Shown here: one piece after another, positions 17,333 to 26,393 of the stretch | Position numbering within the stretch: the first letter of the stretch is position 1 | Layout of the letters: each line of letters starts with the position of its first letter | DNA from: Candidatus Termititenax sp. | Lineage (GTDB): Bacteria; Margulisbacteria; Riflemargulisbacteria; GWF2-35-9; DYQY01 | Reading direction: 5' to 3' | DNA: 64,000 nucleotides | Assembly: GCA_020719045.1 (NCBI GenBank) | Contig: DYQY01000002.1 | Coordinates: 1 to 64,000 of the forward strand | The notes under the pieces: generated by a model | Seen by the model: the letters and a program-made list of their open reading frames with translations, nothing else | What the model was told of the DNA's origin: nothing | Databases searched by the model: none | Position numbers and translations under genes: made by a program

Positions 17333-18331
17333 ATGAACATATTACGCTCTATAAGTATTCTTATGCTTTTACTTTCCTCATCTCTATTTGCAACAGTTAA
17401 TATGACTGGAGTAATAGACAAAGGAAATCACAGTTTTATTATAAAAAGCAATGGAAGCCTCTATGCTGTTGGTGAAAACACAGAGGGCTATATGGGAACA
17501 GGGACTACCTCCACGAGAAACACCTATAGTTACATCCTAAGTAGTGTAAATACCAGCATTTCACCAAATGCTGTGCTTGCAACAGGCTATACTCATAGTT
17601 TGCTTCTCAAATCAGGGCAACTTTGGGGAACTGGATATAATGGAACAGGACAACTTGGAATTAATGACGATGCTAATCGCTCTGTTTGGACTACTATGCC
17701 AGAAGCAGTTGTTACTTTAGCTGCAGGAACATATCACGGTTTTGCAATTAAAAACGACGGAACGTTACTTGCAACTGGCTATAACGGAGTTGGTCAGCTT
17801 GGAACCAGCTCAAACACCAACATATTTGCTTGGACAACAGTTCTTACTACCACCAACGCTGTTGTTGCAGGTGATGGGTTCAGCCTAGCACTTAGAAACG
17901 ATGGCTCAGTTTGGGCTACAGGATACAATGCTAATGGCCAACTTGGAAACGGAACCAGCAGTAATAGCCTATCTTGGATACAAGTAATCACGCAGGATGT
18001 AGTGCAAATAATGGCTGGACATAGCCACAGTCTAGCACTTAAAAGTGATGGCACTTTGTGGACCACTGGATACAATGCTAACGGTCAACTTGGACTAGGA
18101 GATATAACTGATAGATACAGTTGGACTAAAGTTCTTACTGCAAGCGTTTCGTCACTAATGGCAGGTGACCACTTTTCTTTCTTCATAACCACAACTGGTG
18201 ATTTATGGGGAACAGGACAGAACCTTGATGGTCAGCTTGGAATAAACTCCAGTCAAGATGCCCTACTCTGGAAACTAATCACAGGGAATGTCCAAAGCGT
18301 AGGCGCGCAGGCTCTAAACATAGTCATATAA
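17333..18331 (+). CDS. RCC1-repeat exported protein, N-terminal part of a frame-split gene
   Basis: A 332-aa product with a signal peptide (ISILMLLLSSSLFATV) and six RCC1-type propeller repeats, recognised by the recurring core G(T)LWATGYNxxGQLGxG, e.g. VWATGYNANGQLGNG, LWTTGYNANGQLGLG and LWGTGQNLDGQLGINS. The TAA at 18329-18331 cuts the seventh repeat. The next repeat core, LWASGRNVERQLGLA, lies straight after it in the -1 frame, so this stop breaks a longer gene continuing to 20055. It is a cell-surface or secreted propeller protein. It may be a functional truncated product, a decayed gene or a sequencing artefact. Confidence 0.75.
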   Translation: MNILRSISILMLLLSSSLFATVNMTGVIDKGNHSFIIKSNGSLYAVGENTEGYMGTGTTSTRNTYSYILSSVNTSISPNAVLATGYTHSLLLKSGQLWGTGYNGTGQLGINDDANRSVWTTMPEAVVTLAAGTYHGFAIKNDGTLLATGYNGVGQLGTSSNTNIFAWTTVLTTTNAVVAGDGFSLALRNDGSVWATGYNANGQLGNGTSSNSLSWIQVITQDVVQIMAGHSHSLALKSDGTLWTTGYNANGQLGLGDITDRYSWTKVLTASVSSLMAGDHFSFFITTTGDLWGTGQNLDGQLGINSSQDALLWKLITGNVQSVGAQALNIVI

Positions 18332-20055
18332 TTAAAAATAATAACACCCTATGGGCTAGCGGAAGAAACGTTGAGAGACAACTCGGGCTAGCTTCTTTAT
18401 CAAATTACTATGTTTGGAACCGTGTTCCAACCCTCAACAACCAACCTACCTGCAATGCTGGAGTTAGTGTTTCTATCCATGCTGGCACTCAAGTAACACT
18501 TACAGGATATTACTATGACACAGATGATGATGTACTATCACTGAATTGGAGAATTCTTAGCAAGCCAGCTGGTAGCACCTTAACTACAAATCTATCTACA
18601 CAAAGCATCTGCCAATTCACTCCAGATTTAGTTGGAACTTATAACTTACAATTTACAGTCTCAGACTCACTTACTTCTGTATTAAGTACTGTTTCTGTAT
18701 TTGCAACCAACACAAGACCAACAGCAAATGCAGGCTCATCTGGAAACTATCCTGTTCTAACCTTAGTTCAATTATCAGCACAAAACTCTACAGATAATGA
18801 AGGCGACAATCTTCTGTATCGTTGGCAATTAACGTCTAAGCCTTCTGGCAGTGTTCAGACTATAAGCACCAGCAATCTCATAACTACCAACCTTTTACTC
18901 GACATCATAGGAACATATAATGTATTGCTCATTGTTTCAGATAACTGGAGTCAATCATCAGCATCAATAACGATTGTAGCTCGTGCAGTGTTTGATCCAA
19001 TAGCGCCCACCTACTCTATAACACTTGCTAACAAATACGTAACCTCTCAAGTAGGCGTATCTATAAATTTCAGCGAAAACATGCAATCAAGCCCATTTTC
19101 CCTTCGATTACTATATGACAATGGAACCTCAGAAAACATATTAAGCGGTTCATGGATTACAACTAAGCTATGGACATCTACCTTTATACCAAGTTCTAGT
19201 TGTGGATTTCTTGTAACAGTAATGGTTAATGAAGCAAGAGGAAATGATGGAAACGATGTAAGTCATGGAAACTCTCTGGTAGGCACATATTCGATAATCC
19301 AGTCTCTTTCCAAAACCAACCCACTAACTGGAATAATACTTACGGCAGTAATTCCATCGACTGCAGTTACAATAAATGTTGTACCAATAATCAGCTTTGA
19401 TAACACAATTTCAATAAATATTGCCAACATTCCTTCTTTTGACCGTTTAAGTAATGAATATATCTATAATTTATCGCTATATGATAGCTTCATTTTTTGT
19501 CTGCAAAACTCTGGAAACCATATCGGCCTTCCAACTGCAAACATCCAAACTTATGCAGAACTAAGCTTCTATCGTTCTGGACTTGGATTAAACAACAAAG
19601 TGCGATTATATGCCTATAATCCATCAACTAATCTATGGACTGATATAGGAATAACACTTAGTTCTACTCAATCAGACCAGATAACATATCGAACTTCTTT
19701 ACAAACGAAATTTGCGTTAGTTGCAATTGAGACACTAACATCGTCATCAAGCCAACAGCTACTTATTAACAACCCATTATCAGCACCTAACCCATTTAAT
19801 CCACTACAAGAAGTTGCTCATATTGGATACTTTATTAATTCGCCAGTGCTAACTAAACTATATATTTACAGTATAAATGGATTACTTATCCATACAGCTA
19901 CAAAGCAAAGTGTGGTTGGCTATAACGAATTCGAATGGGATGGTCGCTCTAGCTTTGGATATACCATTGGAAGCGACCTCTATTACGCTTATCTTGTTGC
20001 AGAAAACTCTCTTGGAAAAGCGCAAGCAGTTATAAAGATAGTGGTGAAAAAATGA
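18331..20055 (+). CDS. Continuation: last RCC1 repeat, PKD-like domains and C-terminal FlgD-Ig/secretion tail
   Basis: This frame is open from before 18331 to 20055; the first ATG (18925) falls inside a domain, so it is not an independent gene start. In order it encodes an RCC1 repeat (LWASGRNVERQLG), two Ig/PKD-like domains (about 18445-18980; VTLTGYYYDTDDDVLSLNW, LVQLSAQNSTDNEGDNLLY), a domain of Ig-like strands, and a C-terminal FlgD-Ig-like domain. That last domain starts with PNPFNP and ends YNEFEWDGRSSFGY then DLYYAYLVAENSLG. PNPFNP tails mark proteins sent to the surface by type IX-like or related routes. With the upstream part it would form a protein of about 905 aa. It overlaps the next gene by 4 bases (ATGA). 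Confidence 0.72.
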   Translation: MKNNNTLWASGRNVERQLGLASLSNYYVWNRVPTLNNQPTCNAGVSVSIHAGTQVTLTGYYYDTDDDVLSLNWRILSKPAGSTLTTNLSTQSICQFTPDLVGTYNLQFTVSDSLTSVLSTVSVFATNTRPTANAGSSGNYPVLTLVQLSAQNSTDNEGDNLLYRWQLTSKPSGSVQTISTSNLITTNLLLDIIGTYNVLLIVSDNWSQSSASITIVARAVFDPIAPTYSITLANKYVTSQVGVSINFSENMQSSPFSLRLLYDNGTSENILSGSWITTKLWTSTFIPSSSCGFLVTVMVNEARGNDGNDVSHGNSLVGTYSIIQSLSKTNPLTGIILTAVIPSTAVTINVVPIISFDNTISINIANIPSFDRLSNEYIYNLSLYDSFIFCLQNSGNHIGLPTANIQTYAELSFYRSGLGLNNKVRLYAYNPSTNLWTDIGITLSSTQSDQITYRTSLQTKFALVAIETLTSSSSQQLLINNPLSAPNPFNPLQEVAHIGYFINSPVLTKLYIYSINGLLIHTATKQSVVGYNEFEWDGRSSFGYTIGSDLYYAYLVAENSLGKAQAVIKIVVKK

Positions 20056-20948
20056 GTCGAATAAGCAAAATATTTATATATTCTTTCCTTCTCACTATCA
20101 CTACAATTTGTACTAATTCCGTATTTGCAGAAACATATAACAGTGCTGGTTACTGGCTAGAAATTATACCTGATGCTAGAGCAAGTGCCATGGGTGGCGC
20201 AAATACTGCCATTGCTTCCTCAGCTCTTGCTACTTACTGGAACCCAGCAGGCATCTATATGGAAAACAGTTGGCAATCCACCTATCTTGGTATGATGTCA
20301 GGCATGCAAAAATATCTATCATTAGCAGCCGCATTCCCAATACCAGAGGGAACTTTCGGGGCAAGCATCATGGCACTCAGCTCTGATGGTATAAAGCAAA
20401 CTATCTATCAAAATGGTAGACCTATTGAAACTGGGACTGAACTAAATCTGCTATATGCCCTTATCTCTACCACTTATGCTACAGAAGCTGATGGATGGCA
20501 TACAGGAGTCACATGTAGACTTCTTATGCATCAACTTGCCAATGAAACTGCATCAGGGTTTGGAATTGATGTAGGAATCAAAAGAAACTATGGACAATGG
20601 ACCATTGGTGGATACAAAACTTTTCTGCCAATAATCCTCCGCTGGAGAAATGGAACAACAGAAGCTATTCAGTCTCAAACAAGAATAGGAGTTGGATATC
20701 AGCCTTTTAAGTTTCTTACAATAGCATCAGATATTAATCTCGAGCAAAGTAGTCGTCCAATAACAATAGGAATGGAATTCACCTTATTAAATTTTGCATT
20801 TCGATTGGGTTACGGTGGCAGTACCGCTCTTATTAATGCTGGGATGGGAATGTCCTTTAAGGATACTGAAATAGACTTAAGCTACAGCATCTCAGAACAT
20901 GCTCACATCTCCCCAGAATATAGACTGTCTTACAGTTCTAAATTCTAA
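20052..20948 (+). CDS. PorV/UPF0164-like outer-membrane beta-barrel protein
   Basis: A 298-aa protein with a signal peptide ending near VFAETY. The diagnostic start of the PorV/PorQ/UPF0164 group is clear: IPDARASAMGGANTAIASS then YWNPAGIYMEN. The rest is alternating beta-strands with Gly and aromatic residues, as in FadL-like barrels. PorV is the outer-membrane shuttle that receives type IX secretion cargo. The 4-base overlap with a gene encoding a PNPFNP/FlgD-Ig-tailed protein makes a cargo-partner relation plausible. It could equally be a general porin-like barrel. Confidence 0.75.
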   Translation: MSRISKIFIYSFLLTITTICTNSVFAETYNSAGYWLEIIPDARASAMGGANTAIASSALATYWNPAGIYMENSWQSTYLGMMSGMQKYLSLAAAFPIPEGTFGASIMALSSDGIKQTIYQNGRPIETGTELNLLYALISTTYATEADGWHTGVTCRLLMHQLANETASGFGIDVGIKRNYGQWTIGGYKTFLPIILRWRNGTTEAIQSQTRIGVGYQPFKFLTIASDINLEQSSRPITIGMEFTLLNFAFRLGYGGSTALINAGMGMSFKDTEIDLSYSISEHAHISPEYRLSYSSKF

Positions 20949-20954
20949 TGTGGT

Positions 20955-22691
20955 TCACTTACTTGTAACAAGTCCACTGACTTCAACTTTAGACCAAGGC
21001 TTATCCCAACGATAGAAACTTAGATTTATCTTCCCATCTTCAGACTTAAGTGAATACGGAAACTTTAGTGGTATTCCTGATGGTATTATAAATCTTGAAA
21101 AGCGACCTATTCCAGTTGGCTTAAGCTCACTTGGATAATGTATCTTTAACTTTGCTTTATCAAAATCCACTATACGTGTTGTGTTAATCTCTGGCATATC
21201 AATAACCTCTACTTTGCTTCCTCCCTCAATCTCGATAACTAAACCATCTGAAAATATCATTCGATTACCTTCTCTTAAATAAAATGCACTATTTATGTCG
21301 AGTATGGTATTTTCGTCATGACCAAATAAAGGAAGGATATATCGAGAAGCTACTAATAAAACTGAAAAAATACCAGCACTTAAACTAACCTCTAATGGCA
21401 TATTTAAGCTATTAAATAAAACTGATAATCCTAAACCAATAAACAAAGCTACCTGATACATAATAAGTGACAAATTTTCTTCAAAAGCATAAATACTCCA
21501 GAAATTATTCTTAATAGAAGCCATATTCTCCGTATCCTGAATCCTATCCATTGCTATCTTAAAAGAAATTTTGTCTATTGCAGAAGAGGCATAAGCAGCC
21601 ATATATAGTGAAATCATATAGGCAACGGTAAATAGTCCAACCTTTAAGTTATCACTGAATATACTAGTTGCTGAATTATATACAGGTGGATACAAGCATA
21701 GAAGCAAAACAGAGCTCATGGTAGCAATTGATATAGCTTGTCGTTTCTGTGCAATAAGTGACCTCAATGTCTCATAGCTTTCGCCCATTTCCCATAAAGG
21801 AACTAACTCATCTAGTGCCTTTCCTAGTCTTTCTCTTGCCTCTATAGAATCAATCTTCTTTGATGAGCGACTGATTCCTAAGGTATTAAATAAAACAGTT
21901 GTTCTACTTATAAAACCAAGCAAGGCAGCAACCTTGAATGAGTCTTGAGCCTGAGTAAGAATAGATAATAGAATAAACCCTTCCAAAAGGCCCTCTCCAG
22001 CATACCCAAAAGCATTGCCTAATGCAGACTTAGCGTAAATTGGATCCTTAAGTGCCAAGCAAAACAATCGAAAATTTGCACTAATAGTGCGATTCGGAAC
22101 TGACATTAAAGATAATTGAGCTTTATTATTAACAAATGGCCAATTATCATTAATACTCTGTAAATTCACAAGAAAAAGTCCGTTTTTATCATATGCATAT
22201 AATTCATTAAAAAACTCTTGTCTTATAAGCACTTCTTCTTGGCAAAAAATAATATTCTCTGGATAGGTATCTAAAATAAACTCAAGAGGCAGTTTATCGG
22301 ATATTGATTTATCACATCTCTTAACAAGTATTAAAAGTGTATTTTCCATACCTTTAACCTGATGCATCAAAACTAAAGCATCTGCAAATAATTTAATGCA
22401 CTGCTCATCTTCATCCCAATAGTTATGATAAACCAACTTATAGATTGTTCCTGGCTCATTTTCCTTTGCAAGTATTTTTACAACAGCTTCTCTAACATTA
22501 GGATCGGTTATCTCTATCCTACTTATAAGTTCTGCTGACCTTTTATCAATAATAACTGGGTCTAAATAGATAGCAGTCTTTAGCTCTCCCTGATTAAGAA
22601 AAAATGCGGTTTCCAAGTCCTCAGGCAAAACATAGTTAGGTCTAAAAGAAACATCATTAACGGCAACACTAACTATCTTTTGTTTTAACAA
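20955..22691 (-). CDS. Multi-domain membrane protein of unknown function
   Basis: A 578-aa protein I do not recognise. Residues 1-210 are soluble, including a stretch that reads like a Rossmann-type alternation (NTLLILVKRCDKS, NIIFCQEEVLI). Hydrophobic helices follow (IATMSSVLLLCLYPPVY, LFTVAYMISLYMAAYASS, IMYQVALFIGLGLSVLF, IFSVLLVASRYILPLF) between about residues 215 and 460. The C-terminal 120 residues are beta-rich and soluble. The start is a TTG at 22691 with AAGGAG eight bases upstream; that site lies inside a long hairpin described separately. It is monocistronic, converging with the PorV-like gene. Confidence 0.65.
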   Translation of the reverse strand: MLKQKIVSVAVNDVSFRPNYVLPEDLETAFFLNQGELKTAIYLDPVIIDKRSAELISRIEITDPNVREAVVKILAKENEPGTIYKLVYHNYWDEDEQCIKLFADALVLMHQVKGMENTLLILVKRCDKSISDKLPLEFILDTYPENIIFCQEEVLIRQEFFNELYAYDKNGLFLVNLQSINDNWPFVNNKAQLSLMSVPNRTISANFRLFCLALKDPIYAKSALGNAFGYAGEGLLEGFILLSILTQAQDSFKVAALLGFISRTTVLFNTLGISRSSKKIDSIEARERLGKALDELVPLWEMGESYETLRSLIAQKRQAISIATMSSVLLLCLYPPVYNSATSIFSDNLKVGLFTVAYMISLYMAAYASSAIDKISFKIAMDRIQDTENMASIKNNFWSIYAFEENLSLIMYQVALFIGLGLSVLFNSLNMPLEVSLSAGIFSVLLVASRYILPLFGHDENTILDINSAFYLREGNRMIFSDGLVIEIEGGSKVEVIDMPEINTTRIVDFDKAKLKIHYPSELKPTGIGRFSRFIIPSGIPLKFPYSLKSEDGKINLSFYRWDKPWSKVEVSGLVTSK

Positions 22692-22698
22692 TTATAAA

Positions 22699-22744
22699 TC
22701 TCCTTACGATATATATAACTTTTCAGATATATATCGTAAGGAGA
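22699..22744 (-). promoter_or_regulatory. 18-bp perfect hairpin enclosing the ribosome-binding site of the membrane-protein gene
   Basis: The arms 22699-22716 and 22727-22744 are perfectly complementary around a 10-base loop. Read on the minus strand, the 3' arm ends in CGTAAGGAGA, so the AAGGAG that serves the TTG start at 22691 is fully paired. Most of the stem is AU pairs. This arrangement could hold translation off until the helix melts or is bound. It might instead act as a terminator for the upstream efp transcript, but no T run follows. Confidence 0.65.
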
Positions 22745-22786
22745 AATAATTTATTTCAGTAAAAATGTGATACAAGGATACTGAGA

Positions 22787-23350
22787 CTATTTCTGTTCTC
22801 TACCTACATACTCTTTAGTTGTTGTATCAATGATAATAATTTCGCCTTCTTTTAAAAAGTACGGAACTTGTACTTCTAATCCAGTTTCAACTGTTGCTGG
22901 CTTAGTTACTTTTCCAGAAGAATCACCTCTTGTTACTTCTTCAGTATAAGTAATCTTTAGATTAGCTGATTTTGGCAAATCGATACTTACTGCTTTTCCT
23001 TCATAGAAAAGAATATCAACAACCTGTTCTTCTAAAATAAAATATATAGCATCACCTAAGTCATCTTTAGTAATCTCTACTTGGTCAAATGTTTCCTGGT
23101 CCATAAAAGAATAAGAATCATTTGTTGCATATAAATATTGCATTTTCTTAACATCAAGTCTTACATCATCTAACTTGTCTGTAATCGTATAAGAGGTTTC
23201 TGATAATGCGTTTGTTGTCATGTTTTTTAACTTCATTTTAATAATTGCATTTTGTCTTGCTGCTCTATAGTACTCACACTTTACAATCAAAAAAAGGTCA
23301 TTTCCTCTTTTGATAATATTTCCTGATCTTACGTCTCCTGCTAATTTCAT
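22787..23350 (-). CDS. efp: Translation elongation factor P, Arg32 (EarP) type
   Basis: A 187-aa EF-P of normal length with three OB/KOW-type domains. It relieves ribosome stalling at polyproline. The tip of the first domain reads YYRAARQNAIIKMKLKN. The residue in place of the usual modified lysine is arginine, and by count it is Arg32, the residue that EarP rhamnosylates in Pseudomonas and Neisseria. There is no Lys or PGK-type loop as in EpmA-dependent EF-P. The C-terminal segment (GLEVQVPYFLKEGEIIIID) is typical. GGGAG precedes the ATG. Its stop-to-start distance from the upstream earP gene is 10 bases, so they form one unit. Confidence 0.95.
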   Translation of the reverse strand: MKLAGDVRSGNIIKRGNDLFLIVKCEYYRAARQNAIIKMKLKNMTTNALSETSYTITDKLDDVRLDVKKMQYLYATNDSYSFMDQETFDQVEITKDDLGDAIYFILEEQVVDILFYEGKAVSIDLPKSANLKITYTEEVTRGDSSGKVTKPATVETGLEVQVPYFLKEGEIIIIDTTTKEYVGREQK

Positions 23351-23360
23351 TTTTTACTCC

Positions 23361-24458
23361 CTATATTTGCTCGATAAACTTAAATAATCTTTCTATCAAT
23401 GTCCCGTTTTCCTGAATCTTACTTCTAAGTTTATGAAAATTTAGTCTTATTTTATCAAGGTTATTAATAAATGAATAGATGATGTCTTCGATTTCTTCAT
23501 CTTTTAAGCTGCAAACACTATTATAATAATGAAATATAGTCTTAAAATTATTAAACTGCTGATTATCTTCGAAAGAACTTTCCATCATTTCTATAAAAGC
23601 ATTAAGTTTTAAAAGATGCACAGAATCACTCTGAGGATAAAGTTGCCAGAAAAATGGGTTTGATGCATTTATAGCCTGCATTAATGAATCCTCGCCTCTT
23701 ATAAAATTAAAGTCAGAAACACGAAGCAACTCATCAAACTCAGTCTGCTCATAAAATCTTGGGAAAATCAGACGCAAATTACCTTTTACTAAATCGATGT
23801 TTTTAAATACTTTTTGACTTTTCTCTCCGCACACAAATAAATATACATTTTTTTCACTTTTCGATAATGCATTAACTAATTGATTTACTTCATCACCATA
23901 ATTAAATAAAACACCTATTAATCCATCATCGTCACTTATCGCATTTTCTTTCACAAAATAATCCTTACTGTATTTACTAGCACTACCATTACCTACCAAT
24001 ATCCCACCGCTGTGTTCATCAAATCCTGGAATATAAAAAAACTTACGTGCACTACCCTCAATATGTGACTGACTTCCATGAACTTCTTTACCCCATGCTT
24101 CAGCAGTTACACCCTCCAAGACTATTACTAACTTGCTCTGCTCAAAAACCTTTAATTCATATTCTAATGGTAAAGCTGTTGCTAATAATTGAATGACAAG
24201 AGGAGCAGGAGTAACTTCTGTAATAGAAATCTTTGTTATATCTATAAACTTAATACCAGCTACTGTCTGAGTAGCTAATTTAGGACTTATAGAGTTATCG
24301 AGCAAATGCAATAATTGAATATCATCAATAAACAACCGAACATTGGCTAATGAACAATACTCTAAATATAACCTAGCCAACCTTAAAGCAATTCCAGCAT
24401 CACCATAATTATCAACAACTTGGAAATGAATATCTACATCATTATTTGGTAACTTCAT
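23361..24458 (-). CDS. earP: EarP, EF-P arginine rhamnosyltransferase
   Basis: A 365-aa protein of the EarP (DUF2331) family, a GT-B glycosyltransferase that transfers rhamnose from dTDP-L-rhamnose to Arg32 of EF-P. The N-terminal VVDNYGDAGIALRLARL holds the conserved Asp16 and Asp20. FFYIPGFDEHSGGIL follows. The nucleotide-sugar region has SDFNFIRGEDSLMQAI (RGEDS at 254-258, catalytic-type Glu256), then PFFWQLYPQSDSVHLLKL. The length is normal. It lies directly upstream of efp, whose acceptor residue is indeed Arg32. A dTDP-rhamnose supply must be encoded elsewhere. Confidence 0.92.
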   Translation of the reverse strand: MKLPNNDVDIHFQVVDNYGDAGIALRLARLYLEYCSLANVRLFIDDIQLLHLLDNSISPKLATQTVAGIKFIDITKISITEVTPAPLVIQLLATALPLEYELKVFEQSKLVIVLEGVTAEAWGKEVHGSQSHIEGSARKFFYIPGFDEHSGGILVGNGSASKYSKDYFVKENAISDDDGLIGVLFNYGDEVNQLVNALSKSEKNVYLFVCGEKSQKVFKNIDLVKGNLRLIFPRFYEQTEFDELLRVSDFNFIRGEDSLMQAINASNPFFWQLYPQSDSVHLLKLNAFIEMMESSFEDNQQFNNFKTIFHYYNSVCSLKDEEIEDIIYSFINNLDKIRLNFHKLRSKIQENGTLIERLFKFIEQI

Positions 24459-24649
24459 TCTGCTATTTTAGCTTATTTTAAATAAATCTATATAAATAAT
24501 TAGAAGAAACTAGAATCATACTTTAACAAAGCAGGTAAAAGTGAGCAAATAAACATAAATAGAGGCATTTTGTGCCTAGTAAAAAGAAATTTTCTTGATT
24601 ATAATAGAGTATATAAAATCCAAATAATTAAACAAAAGAAAGGGATAAT

Positions 24650-25354
24650 ATGTTTGCAGACGATGAATTAAAAGATTTTGATTTCGAAGAATTAGATAAT
24701 GAAATTGGTCTAGGTGAACTATTAAAACAAAAAGATAATTTTTTTGTTTCTCTTATTAAAAAGATAATTTTTGCAGTTCTTGTAATCCTTATTGGTATTA
24801 TGGTCTTTTATGCGAGCTTCACTATAGGAAAAGTTCTTTTTCTTTCTGATAGTCCAACAATTAATCCATCGGAAGAAGCAATTAGCTACAATGATATCGT
24901 TGCTGATAACAAAGCAGCTACAGAGAATGCTTCAACTCAAACTGCAAATGTAGTTCCAACAGAAGTTATACCTGCACCTGTTGTTAAAGAAAAACCAGTA
25001 GCTATTCCTGTTAAAAAAGAAGAAGTTAAACCTATAGCCGTTATTGCTAAGGAAGCTGTTAAAGCACTACCTGTGCAGAAACCTGTTCAAGTAGCTCCAG
25101 TAGTTCAAAATAATCAGGCTACTCAATATGCATTAATTGCTGGAACCTTTGGTCAAATGGCCAATGCTAAGAACTTAGAAAGCACTCTTGTAAAAAAAGG
25201 ATATAAGGTGGAAATTAAGCCTATTCCAAAAAATGGTACAACCTTCTATCGTGTAATTGCAGCTACTGTAAATAGTCTTGAAGCAGCAAATAGCACTAAA
25301 AAAGCTTTACTATCTAACGGTATTGAAGTTTTCGTAGAAACAGTTAAAAACTAA
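24650..25354 (+). CDS. SPOR-domain single-pass membrane protein
   Basis: A 234-aa protein: an acidic cytoplasmic N-terminus (ADDELKDFDFEELDNE), one transmembrane helix at about 37-63, a Pro/Val/Lys-rich linker of about 90 residues, and a C-terminal SPOR domain from about 158 (QYALIAGTFGQMANAKNLES to VFVETVKN). SPOR domains bind denuded glycan at the division septum, so a cell-wall or division role is likely. AAAGGGATA lies before the ATG. mreB starts 4 bases after its stop, so the two are co-expressed. Confidence 0.88.
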   Translation: MFADDELKDFDFEELDNEIGLGELLKQKDNFFVSLIKKIIFAVLVILIGIMVFYASFTIGKVLFLSDSPTINPSEEAISYNDIVADNKAATENASTQTANVVPTEVIPAPVVKEKPVAIPVKKEEVKPIAVIAKEAVKALPVQKPVQVAPVVQNNQATQYALIAGTFGQMANAKNLESTLVKKGYKVEIKPIPKNGTTFYRVIAATVNSLEAANSTKKALLSNGIEVFVETVKN

Positions 25355-25357
25355 TAA

Positions 25358-26386
25358 ATGCTATTTGAAAACATGAGACAAGACATTGGAATCGACCTTG
25401 GTACTGCGAATACTGTTGTATTCGTAAAAGGCAAAGGAATCCTTCTAAGAGAACCATCTGTTGTTGCTATTGAAAAAAACACACGTCAACTTATGGCTAT
25501 TGGCAAAGAAGCCAAGCTTATGGTTGGCAGAACTCCAGGAAACATTATTGCCATGCGTCCATTAAAAGACGGGGTTATCGTTGACTTTGAAATAACCGAG
25601 CAGATGATTAGAAGTTTCATAAATAAAATTTATCCAAACAGATGGGCTTCTGTATTTAAGCCAAGAATAATAATCGGAGTTCCTTCTGGCATAACTAATG
25701 TTGAAAGACGTGCAGTTATTGAAGCATCAAGCCAAGCTGGCGCAAAAGAAACCTTCCTTATTGAAGAGCCAATGGCTGCTGCTATAGGAGCTAACCTACC
25801 AATTGAAGAACCAACAGGTAACATGATTGTTGATATCGGTGGGGGCACTACAGAGGTTGCTGTAATTTCTCTTGGCGGAATAGTGGTTGCTAGATCAATA
25901 AGAGTAGCTGGTGATGAGATGGACCAAGCTATCGTTAATCATTGCAGAAAAAGCTACAACCTTCTAATTGGAGAAAGAACTGCAGAATCAATTAAAATAC
26001 AAATAGGATCAGCCTATCCAAAGCTAAAAGAAAAAGAAATGGAAGTTAATGGCAGAGACTTAGTTACAGGACTTCCACGAACATTCACGCTTACTTCCTC
26101 TGAAATAAGACACGCTTTAATTGAGCCGGTTAATACTATTGTTCAAACAGTCAGGCTAACACTTGAACAAACTCCTCCTGAGCTATCTGTGGACATTTCT
26201 AATAACGGAATATACCTTGCTGGTGGAGGCGCGCTTCTAAAAGGATTAGACAAATACATCTCTGACGAAACTGGTCTTAAAGTTAAGATAGTAGATGACC
26301 CACTCTCCAGTGTAGCTTACGGAACTGGTAAAGTTCTAGAGGACATGGACAGATTAAGAAAAGTTCTTATATCTGATAATACCTAA
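25358..26386 (+). CDS. mreB: Rod shape-determining protein MreB
   Basis: A 342-aa bacterial actin. It begins [20 protein letters not shown] (phosphate 1 loop) after a short lead. It continues with [17 protein letters not shown], then [17 protein letters not shown] (phosphate 2) and [16 protein letters not shown] (adenosine motif). It polymerises under the inner membrane to guide lateral wall synthesis. The usual mreC/mreD genes do not follow; the next gene is a convergent histidine kinase. It is paired instead with the SPOR gene upstream. Confidence 0.97.
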   Translation: MLFENMRQDIGIDLGTANTVVFVKGKGILLREPSVVAIEKNTRQLMAIGKEAKLMVGRTPGNIIAMRPLKDGVIVDFEITEQMIRSFINKIYPNRWASVFKPRIIIGVPSGITNVERRAVIEASSQAGAKETFLIEEPMAAAIGANLPIEEPTGNMIVDIGGGTTEVAVISLGGIVVARSIRVAGDEMDQAIVNHCRKSYNLLIGERTAESIKIQIGSAYPKLKEKEMEVNGRDLVTGLPRTFTLTSSEIRHALIEPVNTIVQTVRLTLEQTPPELSVDISNNGIYLAGGGALLKGLDKYISDETGLKVKIVDDPLSSVAYGTGKVLEDMDRLRKVLISDNT

Positions 26387-26393
26387 TAAATAA

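Noticed and set aside
18925-20055. Independent gene starting at ATG 18925
   Set aside because: The ATG lies inside a PKD-like domain, and the frame is open and domain-like back to the RCC1 repeat at 18346.
24459-24649. Clear promoter before the SPOR-mreB pair
   Set aside because: A TATAAT is present near 24600 but no acceptable -35 box lies 16-18 bases upstream; a small AGGCA/TGCCT hairpin near 24561 has no evident role.
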